Assembly (NCBI GenBank): GCA_965369325.1
Contig: CBDUQI010000004.1
Location: 1-64,000, forward strand
Direction of reading: 5' to 3'
Length of the DNA stretch: 64,000 nucleotides
From: CBDUQI01 sp965369325
Lineage (GTDB): Bacteria; Pseudomonadota; Gammaproteobacteria; Steroidobacterales; JBCBZW01
Within the stretch, counting starts at the first letter, position 1, and each line of letters opens with the position of its first letter. Of the stretch, positions 32,518 through 41,554 are shown piece by piece. Below the pieces are notes generated by a model. It did not search any database. It saw only the letters and a list, made by a program, of their open reading frames with translations, and had not been told where the DNA came from. A program made the translations under genes and the position numbers.

Positions 32518-33444
32518 GTGGACATACTGACCGACGTTCTTTCAGTCATTAGGTTGAGATCGAACCTTTACTTCAGGGCCCAGTTGGGTGGCAAATTCGC
32601 CATCGCAGTGCCTGAGGAACATCAGTACATTAGATTTCATCTTGTCGGCCGCGGTCGCGTGTGGATAGGTTTGCCGTCGGGCGAAAGCGTGTTCTTTTCC
32701 GAAGGCGATCTGGTTCTGGTGCCGCACGGTAGTGCTCACACACTGGCGAACGAACCCAACTCATCCGCACCAGCGCTTGAAGATGTGCTGGCGCAGGCTA
32801 CCCATAGCAGTGTTGGCTGCATGCAATATGGCGAGGGTGCTGTCGAACATGAGCTTGTTTGCGGCCACTTTGGGTTTGAGCGCTCGCTGGTGCATCCTAT
32901 TCTGTCGACTCTGCCGCGTCTGATTCATATCTCGCCGCCCAACGGGCAGGCGTTCGATTGGCTGACACCGCTGCTGGCAACGGTCAACGCTGAAGCGCGC
33001 GACGGCATGCCTGGATTTGAAGATGTATTGCAACGCTTGTCAGAAGTGATATTCATCCAGATCCTGCGTGCCTACATGAAGGACAATTCGGACTCTTCGG
33101 TCGCGTTAACGGCGTTGGTAGACCCTAATCTGGGGCCGGTGCTTAACGCGGTACATAGCAATCCGGGCGTAGACTGGTCACTGGAGCGGATGGCCGAAGT
33201 GGCGGGATTATCGCGCAGCCTTTTCGCGGAGCGCTTCAAGCACAAGCTATCGATGACCCCGGGCCGCTACGTGACGGAATGGCGAATGCAAAAAGCGCAT
33301 GCACTTTTGCAGAACCATCACCTGACCCTGCGTGACATTGGTAAGGCGGTGGGGTACGCCTCCGATGCGGCGTTTTCACGAATATTCAAGGAGCACTTCG
33401 GCGTTCCGCCCGGGCGCCATCGGCGATCACAGCTTCAAGCTTAG
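32518..33444 (+). CDS. AraC-family transcriptional regulator with cupin sensor domain
   Basis: 308 residues from a GTG start. The N-terminal half is a Cupin_6-type sensor (FHLVGRGRVWIGLPSGESVFFSEGDLVLVPHGSAH). The C-terminal 100 residues have the two AraC helix-turn-helix motifs (SLERMAEVAGLSRSLFAERFK and TLRDIGKAVGYASDAAFSRIFKEHFGVPPGR). Two copies of a 21-bp-spaced direct repeat, one before its operon and one after it, are the obvious candidate binding sites. The inducer is unknown; the neighbouring P460 suggests a reactive nitrogen or electrophile signal. Confidence 0.9.
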   Translation: MDILTDVLSVIRLRSNLYFRAQLGGKFAIAVPEEHQYIRFHLVGRGRVWIGLPSGESVFFSEGDLVLVPHGSAHTLANEPNSSAPALEDVLAQATHSSVGCMQYGEGAVEHELVCGHFGFERSLVHPILSTLPRLIHISPPNGQAFDWLTPLLATVNAEARDGMPGFEDVLQRLSEVIFIQILRAYMKDNSDSSVALTALVDPNLGPVLNAVHSNPGVDWSLERMAEVAGLSRSLFAERFKHKLSMTPGRYVTEWRMQKAHALLQNHHLTLRDIGKAVGYASDAAFSRIFKEHFGVPPGRHRRSQLQA

Positions 33445-33824
33445 AACCGCGAAGAATTCGGGTCGCCGGCAGCGGAGGGCGGGGGGACTGCGACACCACT
33501 CGACGCTGCCAGTCGAGCCCGAACAGACCATTGGGATGGTAGGGAGGAATGGTGTGCGAAGTCGTCCGGCAGAATTGTCGAATCGTCCGCTTTCGAACTG
33601 GCCCGCTCGCGGGTGATAAGGTTGCACGCGACCCTGTGATAGCGTTTAGGCAGTTTAATTTTTCGATATGATAGCAAGTGACTATTACAGGGCTGAAGAT
33701 ACAACGTTCAACAGCCAACTGTTACCAAAAGGCAGCGGGCGGTTACTGGTACGGTACGGCGATCGTGCCGTGGGCACATGTGGCGTCGCGCGCCGCGATT
33801 CAGATATCAACCGAGAGTGAGACG
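33445..33824 (+). other. Intergenic region holding operator copy B
   Basis: About 380 bp after the araC-type gene. The feature of note is the operator at 33560-33588. AT-rich sequence at 33655-33690 may contain a promoter for the gene at 33825. The frame of that gene is open back to 33678 but shows no signal there. Confidence 0.4.
33560..33588 (+). promoter_or_regulatory. AraC-type direct-repeat operator, copy B
   Basis: AGTCGTCC (33560-33567) and AATCGTCC (33581-33588), start-to-start 21 bp. The shared block with copy A extends to CGAAGTCGTCCGGC in the first half. It is in the same orientation as copy A and upstream of the gene at 33825. Confidence 0.65.
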
Positions 33825-34256
33825 ATGACTTTTGGCGAACAAATTCAACGCAACGCGGTGGCATTGATCAGCCTGACCATCGCGCTGATCAGCCTGGGCT
33901 ACAACAGCTGGCGTAATGAGCAATCCGAGGCCAATCGCAACTTGCGGTTTGCGGCGTTTGAAATGTTGCAGCACCTGGGCGAGTTACAGTCGGTCACGGA
34001 TCAGATTTCCTACGGCGACGGCGCCGGGCAGGATCTGCAGATTATGGGCTGGGGGTTGGCATCGGTGCTGCGAGATTTGGGTTCTTTGATGCCCGAGCCG
34101 GCCAACGAACGCTCGCAGGCGCTGTTCGAGGCCTGGGAGGATCACGTGAATTATCTGGCGGAACAAGATCCGCAGCGTGCCCACAATCAACAGATGGCCG
34201 AAGCCATCAATGCGCTGCGCGAACAGGCAAAGTCACAGCTCTCGATGCTCAGATAA
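33825..34256 (+). CDS. Small single-span membrane protein with cytoplasmic or periplasmic helical domain
   Basis: 143 residues from ATG 33825. One membrane helix (NAVALISLTIALISLGYNSW) is followed by a charged helical domain (NRNLRFAAFEMLQHLGELQSVTDQISYGDG; QRAHNQQMAEAINALREQAK) with likely coiled-coil character. No family recognised. It is the first gene downstream of operator copy B, so it may belong to the AraC regulon. Confidence 0.65.
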   Translation: MTFGEQIQRNAVALISLTIALISLGYNSWRNEQSEANRNLRFAAFEMLQHLGELQSVTDQISYGDGAGQDLQIMGWGLASVLRDLGSLMPEPANERSQALFEAWEDHVNYLAEQDPQRAHNQQMAEAINALREQAKSQLSMLR

Positions 34257-34386
34257 AGCCGCCCGCCCGCTTTACAGGGAGAGCCGATATCTACGCCCCG
34301 ACCGTGCGCAGGTTCATCACGATATATGGTCGGCGCAAAATGATCCCCGCATAATAGGCCTCCGAGTCGATGCCAAGGTTCCGCCC

Positions 34387-34899
34387 ATGACCGCTATGAC
34401 AACCCGTATCTTCGCTATCCTGTGTCTCATTCCAGGTATGGCTGCCGCCCAGCACGGGGCGCACAGCGGACCCGTCATGAATTTCCACCGGATTGACGAC
34501 ACGTTGGCCTCCGGCGGGCATTTTACTGACGGTGGGCTGGCGAAAATTCAGGCCCAGGGTGTAGAACTCATCATCGACCTGCGCCCGAAGCCGCCGAAAG
34601 GGCAGCGCGGACGGGTGCAGCAGGCCGGGATTGACTGGGCCCATGTGCCGATGGACTGGAAAGCGCCCAAGGCCGAGGATTTTGCCAAATTCTCCCAGGT
34701 GCTCGAGGCCAACCCGGATACGCACGTGCTGATTCAATGCGCGGCCAATTACCGAGCGTCGAGCATGACTTTCCTGCATCGGGTTATCCATCTGGGCGAG
34801 CCGCCGGAGCAGGCGCGCAAGGCGCTGCTGGCCGTGTGGGAGCCCAACAAAATCTGGCAGGCCTTTATAGACGAGATGCTGGCAGAGCACGGGCGCTAA
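34387..34899 (+). CDS. Exported phosphatase/rhodanese-like protein (DUF442 type)
   Basis: 170 residues from ATG 34387. MTTRIFAILCLIPGMAAAQ is a signal peptide; the longer frame overlaps the previous gene. FHRIDDTLASGGHFTDGGLAKIQAQGVELIIDLRP has the start of the DUF442/PTP-like fold, and QCAANYRAS provides a Cys-X4-Arg loop of rhodanese or DUF442 length in place of the CX5R of classical phosphatases. The Asp of VPMDWKAP is a candidate acid. It may be a periplasmic phosphatase or sulfurtransferase; the substrate is unknown. Confidence 0.7.
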   Translation: MTAMTTRIFAILCLIPGMAAAQHGAHSGPVMNFHRIDDTLASGGHFTDGGLAKIQAQGVELIIDLRPKPPKGQRGRVQQAGIDWAHVPMDWKAPKAEDFAKFSQVLEANPDTHVLIQCAANYRASSMTFLHRVIHLGEPPEQARKALLAVWEPNKIWQAFIDEMLAEHGR

Positions 34900-35078
34900 C
34901 AAAGAGGCATCTGCCAGCACCTGGCTTCCACGTCGCCTGCTCCTCGCACCGGCGCGCGCCAGCTTGAGCACAGGTCCGGATCTGGGCGCGCCAGAACCTT
35001 CGGCGAGACGGTTGAGCGCCCCTTGCGGTGCTACACTCGACGGATAAGTTGTCGCCACACTAATTACTCGTCTCCAGC

Positions 35079-38000
35079 ATGATCCTCACTCGTCAAGCGC
35101 TAGTTAACCCCGTTGCGGTGATTGTCGCCGTTCTTCTGGTGCTGTTGTTCGGTGCCATCGGGCTCACTCGTCTGCCGATCCAGATGATTCCGACGGTCGA
35201 GCGGCCCATTATCCAGATCAACACCAACTGGCGTGCGGCCGCGCCACAAGAGGTGGAGTCGCAGATTCTGGAGCCGCAGGAAGATGCCTTGCGTGGTCTG
35301 GCCGGGCTCAAGCGGATGGAGACCACGGCCTCGCGCGGTTCCGCCAGCATTAACTTGGAATTTGAAGTGGGCGTTGAGCTGGAACGCGCCCTGATCGAAG
35401 TGATGAACCGCATGAACCGCGTGCCGCGGTACCCGCCGGATACGGATGAGCCGATCATCTACGCTGGGCGCGGCGAGTTCGGTTCAGCTATCGCTTGGTT
35501 CTCCTTGCGCGCGTTGCCGGGCAGTGGCGTAGACATCGCGCAGTTTCAGGATTTTGCCGAAGATGTGATCCAGGCGCGCATTGAGCGGGTGGCCGGTATC
35601 GCCGATTCCGCCGCGTTCGGCGGGCGGCCAAGCGAGGTACGTATCACCTTCGATCCGTATCAGGCGGCGGCTTACAACATCGATATCCTAAATATCGCGC
35701 GGCTGGCAGGTAACAACACGGACGCCAGCGGCGGATTCTCCGACGTTGGCCGGCGTGAGTACACCGTGCGCTACAACGGCCAATACGATCTGGATGAGTT
35801 CGCCGGTATGGTGCTGGCCTGGCGCGACGGGCAGCCTGTGCGCTTGTCGGATGTTGCCACGGTAGAGCGTACGCTGATGGACAGCAGCGGCACCCTAAGC
35901 CAAAACGGGGGCCCTTCCATTGCCATCAACGCACAAGCAGACAGTGGCGTAAACGTGCTTGCCGTCATGGAGGATCTAAAGCGCGTGGTGGCAGAACTGG
36001 ATGCCGGTCCGGCCAGACGCGCTGGCCTGTTTATCGAGCAGGACTACGATGAGACCGTTTACATCAAGCAGTCCATCCGCATGCTGCGCTGGAATCTACT
36101 GGCTGGCATTGCGCTGGCGGTGGCGATTTTGTGGTGGTTCATGCGCCGATGGCGTGCCACCGTTATTGTCTCCTTGGCGATCCCGGTCTCCTTGTTTCTG
36201 GCGTTTGCCGCGCTGTATATCTCCGGGCGAACACTGAATATCATTTCACTTGCTGGCCTGGCTTTTGCGATGGGAATGGTGATGGACGCTGCCATCGTCG
36301 TGCTGGAGAATATCGTACGGTTGCGCGAGCAGGGCCGGCAGGGCGAGGACGCGGCGCACGCGGGGACCGAGCAGGTATGGGCGGCACTGGTCGCCTCTAC
36401 CGCGACCACGGTCGCGATTTTTCTGCCGATACTTTTTATCAAAGACATTGCGGGCCAGCTGTTTTCCGATCTGGCCTTTACGCTGGCGACGGCCGTGCTC
36501 ACCTCGCTGCTGATTGCCATCACCATTGTGCCGACCGCCGCTGCGGCCTGGTTAAAAGGCAGTTCGCGCACCGATCCGCATGCGAGCTGGTGGGATAGCG
36601 GCGCAGCAAATATCATGCGGGCCACCGATACGCCGGCGCGTCGCTTCGGCTGGATCGGCGGCTTGCTGCTGCTCGGTGTGTTGCTTACCGTGTGGTTACG
36701 CCCGCAGGCAGACTACCTGCCCGAAGGTAAGCAGAATTTTGCCTTCGGTTTTATTCTGCCACCGCCGGGGCAGAGCCACGAGACCAGTCGCCGCGAGTTT
36801 GTGGATGTGGTGAACGAACGCATAGGCCGGCACCTGCGAGGGGAGGCGCAACCCGCCGCCGCCAATTTTTTTATGGGCGTGTTCGGCAGTTTTGGATTTA
36901 TGGGCGGTGAGGCTGAGCACCGCGGGGAGTTGGACGCGTTGCTAGAAGTACTGAACGGCGAGGTCTTCTCGGGCTTTCCGGACACATTAGCGTTTATTTC
37001 GCGTGCTGCTATTTTCGAGGGGCTTGGTGCCAGCCGGGCGATTGACGTGAACATTCAAAGTCGCGATATCGAGGCGATGTTCGAGGCCGCGAACAAAGGC
37101 ATGCAAGCGATCGCCGAACATTTACCCGAGGCGCAGGTGCGGCCTGTTCCGGGGCTTGAGTTCGCACAGCCGGAGCTGTCGCTGTTGCCGCGTGAGCGGC
37201 GTTTGGCCGAGGTCGGTTGGAGTCGACAGGACATGGCCAGCATCGTGAGAGCGCTGGGCGATGGCATGTACGTAGGCGATTATTTTGACGGCGAAAAAAG
37301 CTACAACATGATTTTGCGTGCGAATGAATGGGATACGCCGGAGTCGTTAGGTGCGACGCCCGTGGTCACGCCGCGGCAAGGCGTGGTGCCGCTATCGGAC
37401 CTGGTACAGCTGCAACGCACGGCCGGGCCTTCGCAGCTGCTACGCGTTGATCGGCGCCGGACGGTCACCCTGCAGGTGACCCCGCCGGAGATATCGCTTG
37501 AGCAAACGCTGGCAATACTGCGCGAACACGTGGAGCCGGTGATTCGTGCGCAGTTGCCCGCCGATGGCGACGTGACATACTACGGTAGCGCGGACGCGCT
37601 GGCGGGCGCACTGCGTAGCATGGGCGGCAGTTTTGCGCTGGCGATCGCGATTTTGTATTTGCTGATGAGCGGCCTGTTCCGCTCCTTTACCGACAGCCTG
37701 CTGGTATTGATGGCGCTGCCGTTGGCCACCGTCGGCGGCGTGCTGGGTTTGCGTCTGACCAATCTGTTTACCTTCCAGCCGATGGACTTGCTCACCATGA
37801 TCGGGTTCATCACGCTGCTGGGATTGGTGGTGAACAACGCAATTTTGCTGGTGCATCAAACGCGCATGGCCGAGCGCGAAGGTGCCGGCCGGCGGCAAGC
37901 CGTGCGCGACGCCGTGCGGATCCGCATGCGTCCGATTTTGATGAGTACCCTGACCAGTTTATTCGGTATGCTGCCGCTACTGCTGGTGCCGGGTGCTGGC

Positions 38001-38177
38001 ACCGAGCTGTATCGAGGCCTAGCCGCTGTGATTGTAGGTGGGATGACGGTGAGTACACTGTTTACCCTTATTTTGCTGCCAAGTTTGTTGCGTATGGGTG
38101 AGCGGCATCATCTGCCTGCGCTGCCCTCAGGCGGAGGTCTAGAGCAACAGCAATACGCGCAGAGGCGCGAGGAATAA
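35079..38177 (+). CDS. RND-superfamily efflux permease (HAE1/AcrB type)
   Basis: 1032 residues, the usual length, with two sets of a first membrane helix, large periplasmic domain (about 35-330 and 560-860) and six further helices. In helix 4, GMVMDAAIVVLEN aligns with the AcrB VDDAIVVVEN motif, so the first proton-relay Asp is kept but the second is Ala. In helix 10, GLVVNNAILLVH has Asn where AcrB has the essential Lys. This hints at a different coupling mechanism or a distinct subfamily. It overlaps the adaptor gene by 1 bp (TAATG), with the permease first, opposite to the common order. No outer-membrane TolC gene is nearby. Confidence 0.9.
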   Translation: MILTRQALVNPVAVIVAVLLVLLFGAIGLTRLPIQMIPTVERPIIQINTNWRAAAPQEVESQILEPQEDALRGLAGLKRMETTASRGSASINLEFEVGVELERALIEVMNRMNRVPRYPPDTDEPIIYAGRGEFGSAIAWFSLRALPGSGVDIAQFQDFAEDVIQARIERVAGIADSAAFGGRPSEVRITFDPYQAAAYNIDILNIARLAGNNTDASGGFSDVGRREYTVRYNGQYDLDEFAGMVLAWRDGQPVRLSDVATVERTLMDSSGTLSQNGGPSIAINAQADSGVNVLAVMEDLKRVVAELDAGPARRAGLFIEQDYDETVYIKQSIRMLRWNLLAGIALAVAILWWFMRRWRATVIVSLAIPVSLFLAFAALYISGRTLNIISLAGLAFAMGMVMDAAIVVLENIVRLREQGRQGEDAAHAGTEQVWAALVASTATTVAIFLPILFIKDIAGQLFSDLAFTLATAVLTSLLIAITIVPTAAAAWLKGSSRTDPHASWWDSGAANIMRATDTPARRFGWIGGLLLLGVLLTVWLRPQADYLPEGKQNFAFGFILPPPGQSHETSRREFVDVVNERIGRHLRGEAQPAAANFFMGVFGSFGFMGGEAEHRGELDALLEVLNGEVFSGFPDTLAFISRAAIFEGLGASRAIDVNIQSRDIEAMFEAANKGMQAIAEHLPEAQVRPVPGLEFAQPELSLLPRERRLAEVGWSRQDMASIVRALGDGMYVGDYFDGEKSYNMILRANEWDTPESLGATPVVTPRQGVVPLSDLVQLQRTAGPSQLLRVDRRRTVTLQVTPPEISLEQTLAILREHVEPVIRAQLPADGDVTYYGSADALAGALRSMGGSFALAIAILYLLMSGLFRSFTDSLLVLMALPLATVGGVLGLRLTNLFTFQPMDLLTMIGFITLLGLVVNNAILLVHQTRMAEREGAGRRQAVRDAVRIRMRPILMSTLTSLFGMLPLLLVPGAGTELYRGLAAVIVGGMTVSTLFTLILLPSLLRMGERHHLPALPSGGGLEQQQYAQRREE

Positions 38178-39349
38178 TGAAGGCGTTGTTTTTGATATCG
38201 GCCAATCTGCGGCTGGCACGGTTGGGAGCCTGTGGGCTACCCCGGTGCCAGGCCAGCTCGCGTATGTCCATGCGCTCACGCCGCGCAAGCGGCCCGTTAA
38301 CTGTGCTGGGTTTGATGTTGCTGTGTGCGCCGAGCGCCGGGCTGCATGCGCAGTACGGCCCCTCTCCGGTGGTGGTCGCGCCCGCACGGGTGGAGAATTT
38401 TGCGCCGACGGTATCCGTCTCAGCGACGGTGCTGTCACGCGATGATGCCCGCTTGTCCGTGCGGGTGGATGGTCAGTTGCATGAGTTGGCGGAGATTGGT
38501 GCTCAGGTGCAGGCGGGAGATGCACTGGCAGTGATCGACAACCCTTTTTTACCGGTGCAGGTACGCAACGCCGAAGCGGAAGTGGTGCGCGAGGAAGGCC
38601 GAGTGGCATTCCTTACCCGCGAGGTGGCACGGTTGAGAAAGCTGGCGGCCAGTAGTAATGCGGCGGTGCGTGAGTTGGATGCCACTGAGTCGGAGCTGGC
38701 GGTATCCACCAGTGAGCTTGAGACCGCACGGGCACGGCTGCAACGGGATAAGATTGCCCTCGCATTGGCTACAGTGCGCGCGCCGTTTGACGGCCAGGTG
38801 ACAGAGCAGTTTGCCAAGCCGGGTGAATACCAGAACTCCGGCAACGAGGTGCTGCGTCTGTTGGGAACGGGCCGTTTGGAAGCGGTTGCTCGCGCCCCGT
38901 TGAAGACACTGCGCAACGTCACGCCAGGCAGCACGGTGCGGGTGAGCAGCGAGGCGGTCGAAGGGCAGGGCGTGATACGCACCCTGGTACCGTACGGCAA
39001 CGCGGATTCGCATATGTATGAGATCCGTGTGGATGTTGACGCTGCCGTGTGGGCGGTGGCTGAGAATGTGCGTCTGGCGGTGCCGCAGGCGCCGGCTGAA
39101 CGGCGACTGGTTGTCCCGCGCGATGCGCTGGTGCTGCGGCGGGCTGGCGCCGCTGTGTTTCGTGTGGGCGATGATCAAACCGCGCAACGCGTAGAGGTGG
39201 TGACCGGTATCAGCGACGGGTCGTTGATTGCGGTGCAGGGCAACTTGTCCGCTGGCGATCTGATTGTGGTGCGTGGTGCGGAGCGTCTGGAACCTGGTCA
39301 GGCGGTGGAAGTGCATGCGCCCGCTGCCGACCTTTCCGTCAACCAGTAA
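38177..39349 (+). CDS. RND periplasmic adaptor (membrane fusion protein)
   Basis: 390 residues if translated from ATG 38177 at the TAATG junction. A better signal peptide begins at the internal ATGs 38264 or 38270 (MRSRRASGPLTVLGLMLLCAPSAGLHAQ), so translation may start there. The lipoyl half-motif (VRVDGQLHELAEIGAQVQAGDALAVID), a coiled-coil hairpin (NAEAEVVREEGRVAFLTREVARLRKLA...SELETARARLQRDKIALA), the second lipoyl half (VRAPFDGQVTEQFAKPGEY) and a beta-barrel domain are in order. It would link the permease to an outer-membrane channel encoded elsewhere. Confidence 0.9.
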   Translation: MKALFLISANLRLARLGACGLPRCQASSRMSMRSRRASGPLTVLGLMLLCAPSAGLHAQYGPSPVVVAPARVENFAPTVSVSATVLSRDDARLSVRVDGQLHELAEIGAQVQAGDALAVIDNPFLPVQVRNAEAEVVREEGRVAFLTREVARLRKLAASSNAAVRELDATESELAVSTSELETARARLQRDKIALALATVRAPFDGQVTEQFAKPGEYQNSGNEVLRLLGTGRLEAVARAPLKTLRNVTPGSTVRVSSEAVEGQGVIRTLVPYGNADSHMYEIRVDVDAAVWAVAENVRLAVPQAPAERRLVVPRDALVLRRAGAAVFRVGDDQTAQRVEVVTGISDGSLIAVQGNLSAGDLIVVRGAERLEPGQAVEVHAPAADLSVNQ

Positions 39350-39407
39350 TCCAACGGTCGCATCCAGGCGGACCCTGACTTGCTGCTTGCGTGCCACCGC
39401 ACACCGG

Positions 39408-40838
39408 CTATTGGCGCTGCGCCCAGAATTGATACATACCGGTGAACAATTCCGGGTACCGTGCTTCCAGTTGATGCCATCCGGCTAGATCCACGCCGTC
39501 AGGGTCTTGCGCAAATGCTCGCCGGTACACTTGCAGTACCTGCTCATTGGCCAGCTCAAAGCCCATAAACTTCAGTTTGAATTTCGCCAGCGCGGCATGT
39601 ATCTGCATCAGGTCGAACTCGTGTTCGTTCACGTGAAACAGCAGGTCGCGGCACTCGGATGTGCTGAAAAAGTCGGCAGCCTGAAACAACCAGCAAAGCG
39701 GGTGGCCGGTTGGCAGGTTTAGCACGTGCCTGCGCAGTGCGCGGATACCGTCCAGGTCTGCCGGCCACTGCTGAGCCACGGCCAGTTCGCGCGCGGGGAT
39801 CAGCCGTTGCCGTGCCTGGCGACTGTACAGTCCTATGCGCAACAGGCCGCCGGGTTTGAGCACGCGCATCAGCTGTTGCCAGCCGTCCAGCGGATCCGCC
39901 AGATGGTGCAGTACGCCCACGCATTCAATAATGTCGAAATGTTCGCCCGACGGCCAAAGATCGGGTGTTAGCGCCAGGATATCGCCTTGAACAAAGCTCA
40001 CGTTGTTAACATTCAGTTCGCGGCTCATGCGTTGCCCAAACGCGAGACTCGCGCGACTTAGGTCCAACGCCAGTACTTCGCTGTTAGCAAACCGCATGGC
40101 GGCGCTGATGGCCTGTTTGCCGGTACCGCATCCGGCGACCAATACGCGTGGGGCCTGTGCCCAGTGTTGTGGTTGAGCAGACAGGTGGGGGAACAACTGA
40201 TTGAGATACTCCGCCACGGGTAGTGCCCGGTGCAGGTCCATGCTGTGCCAGCGCGGATAGGGATGACGCTCATATTGTGCCTGCACGGCAACCGATGTGG
40301 GCTCGGTGATGTGGGTGACTGCGGTGATGTCGTTGCTCAGGCTCTTCTCGTGCAGCGGGCCAAGCAATTGCAGGCGGATAACCTTATACAGGAAGTTCTG
40401 GTTTTCCGGCTCGTAGTACCGCAGGATCTGGGCCGCGAACGGCAGTTGTGCCAACGGGCGATAACAGGCAAGCAGAGTCAGATGTCTGCTTGCCAGACGG
40501 CGGTCTTGATTAAGTTGTCCGTGCACAAAATCGGTCAGCTCGTCGATGCGCGCGCGTTCGTGCGATGACTCATACCAGACGTATTCATTTAAAAAACACT
40601 GTTGCGCCAGCGCAGCCAGAAACTCAGGTCCGGTCTCCTCCAACAGCCGAGCAAAGGTCCCCTCAGCGACTGCCAGTAGCAGGCGGCGGCGCATCCGTAC
40701 CAACATGCGCTCCAGATCAGGATCGGTATTGATTGCCTTCTCCAGCAGGAGAATCAGCAACGGGTCGCGCAACGGGGCGAGATCCTCCGCCTCCGTTGGA
40801 GCGCTCGCGCCCCTAGTGTGGGGCGGAAGGTGGTGCAT
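39408..40838 (-). CDS. Class I SAM-dependent methyltransferase with helical N-terminal domain
   Basis: 476 residues. The first 190 residues are helical (DPLLILLLEKAINTDPDLERMLVRMRRRLLL; FLAALAQQCFLNEYVW). The methyltransferase core follows: VLVAGCGTGKQAI (motif I), VLALDLSRASL, FVQGDILAL, FDIIECVGVLHHL and VLKPGGLLRIGLYS. In relatives I know, this N-terminal region is preceded by TPRs in the same protein; here those TPRs are in an overlapping upstream ORF. It may be a protein or small-molecule methyltransferase; target unknown. The start overlaps the TPR gene by 26 bp. Confidence 0.8.
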   Translation of the reverse strand: MHHLPPHTRGASAPTEAEDLAPLRDPLLILLLEKAINTDPDLERMLVRMRRRLLLAVAEGTFARLLEETGPEFLAALAQQCFLNEYVWYESSHERARIDELTDFVHGQLNQDRRLASRHLTLLACYRPLAQLPFAAQILRYYEPENQNFLYKVIRLQLLGPLHEKSLSNDITAVTHITEPTSVAVQAQYERHPYPRWHSMDLHRALPVAEYLNQLFPHLSAQPQHWAQAPRVLVAGCGTGKQAISAAMRFANSEVLALDLSRASLAFGQRMSRELNVNNVSFVQGDILALTPDLWPSGEHFDIIECVGVLHHLADPLDGWQQLMRVLKPGGLLRIGLYSRQARQRLIPARELAVAQQWPADLDGIRALRRHVLNLPTGHPLCWLFQAADFFSTSECRDLLFHVNEHEFDLMQIHAALAKFKLKFMGFELANEQVLQVYRRAFAQDPDGVDLAGWHQLEARYPELFTGMYQFWAQRQ

Positions 40839-41361
40839 GCTCTAGCAGTCTGCGTATTCCCGGCTTGTGCAGCAGGTGTTGCGAGACGGCGTGACGCAAG
40901 CGGTTAGGGTCCACCCTTTCATCTGCCAGGCATCGGCGCAGTTCGTGCTCCAGTGGTCGGTTGTGCGGGCTAACCGGCACCCGGCCAAGCGCGTTCACCA
41001 GGCTTTGGCGAAATACCATGTTGTGCGGGTCAAGTCGGGTGCTATGGCGAAAATGCAGCGAGGCCTGCAGATAGCGCTGTTGTGAGAAGCGTTCGCAGCC
41101 CAACCGGTAGTGCGCGGTTTTGGCTGCCGGGTCACGGTCATCTGCGATGCGCCATGCCTGGCTGGCGTCCGCATGCCGGCCGATGGCCTCGGCCAGATTC
41201 CCAATCGCCAGCCAGTGCGCAGCCGGGTGGTCGCTCTGCTGCAACAGCCCGTTTAAGATGTGCAATGCAGCCTCGCCCTGGCCGTTGTCATGCAAAGCCA
41301 TGGCCTCGCGCAGGACGTGGTCGATCGACCGCGTCGATGCTGCTTGTTTGGCATCCCCCAT
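40813..41361 (-). CDS. TPR protein, possibly the N-terminal half of a split methyltransferase
   Basis: 182 residues from ATG 41361, which has GGAG 7 nt upstream; ATG 41397 would add 12 residues without a Shine-Dalgarno. Three TPRs run through residues 10-120 (EAALHILNGLLQQSDHPAAHWLAIGNL; AAKTAHYRLGCERFSQQRYLQASLHF). The C-terminus (LEHELRRCLADERVDPNRLRHAVSQHLL) resembles the linker that precedes the methyltransferase helices in fused relatives. The overlap with the methyltransferase lies at a GCCCC run, so a frameshift (natural, programmed or sequencing) is possible. Confidence 0.7.
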   Translation of the reverse strand: MGDAKQAASTRSIDHVLREAMALHDNGQGEAALHILNGLLQQSDHPAAHWLAIGNLAEAIGRHADASQAWRIADDRDPAAKTAHYRLGCERFSQQRYLQASLHFRHSTRLDPHNMVFRQSLVNALGRVPVSPHNRPLEHELRRCLADERVDPNRLRHAVSQHLLHKPGIRRLLEHAPPSAPH

Positions 41362-41554
41362 CCCGTACTCCGCGTAATTCTCAGTGGTTAGATGCACGGC
41401 GGCCGGCCAGGGTTGCCTTCGGCACGACGAACCGAGCAGTTAGTCCGGATGTAAGGTTGTCGGGTATCGGCCGGCCACTAACGGGCAGGTATATGGGCAA
41501 TACGAAGGTGAGTGCCGCGTTGTGTCGGATCGCACCGGCTGGCGCTACGGCAGG

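Noticed and set aside
41400..41477. CGGCCGGCCA repeated about 70 bp apart
   Set aside because: Ten-base GC-rich match in a GC-rich genome with no further symmetry or gene context.
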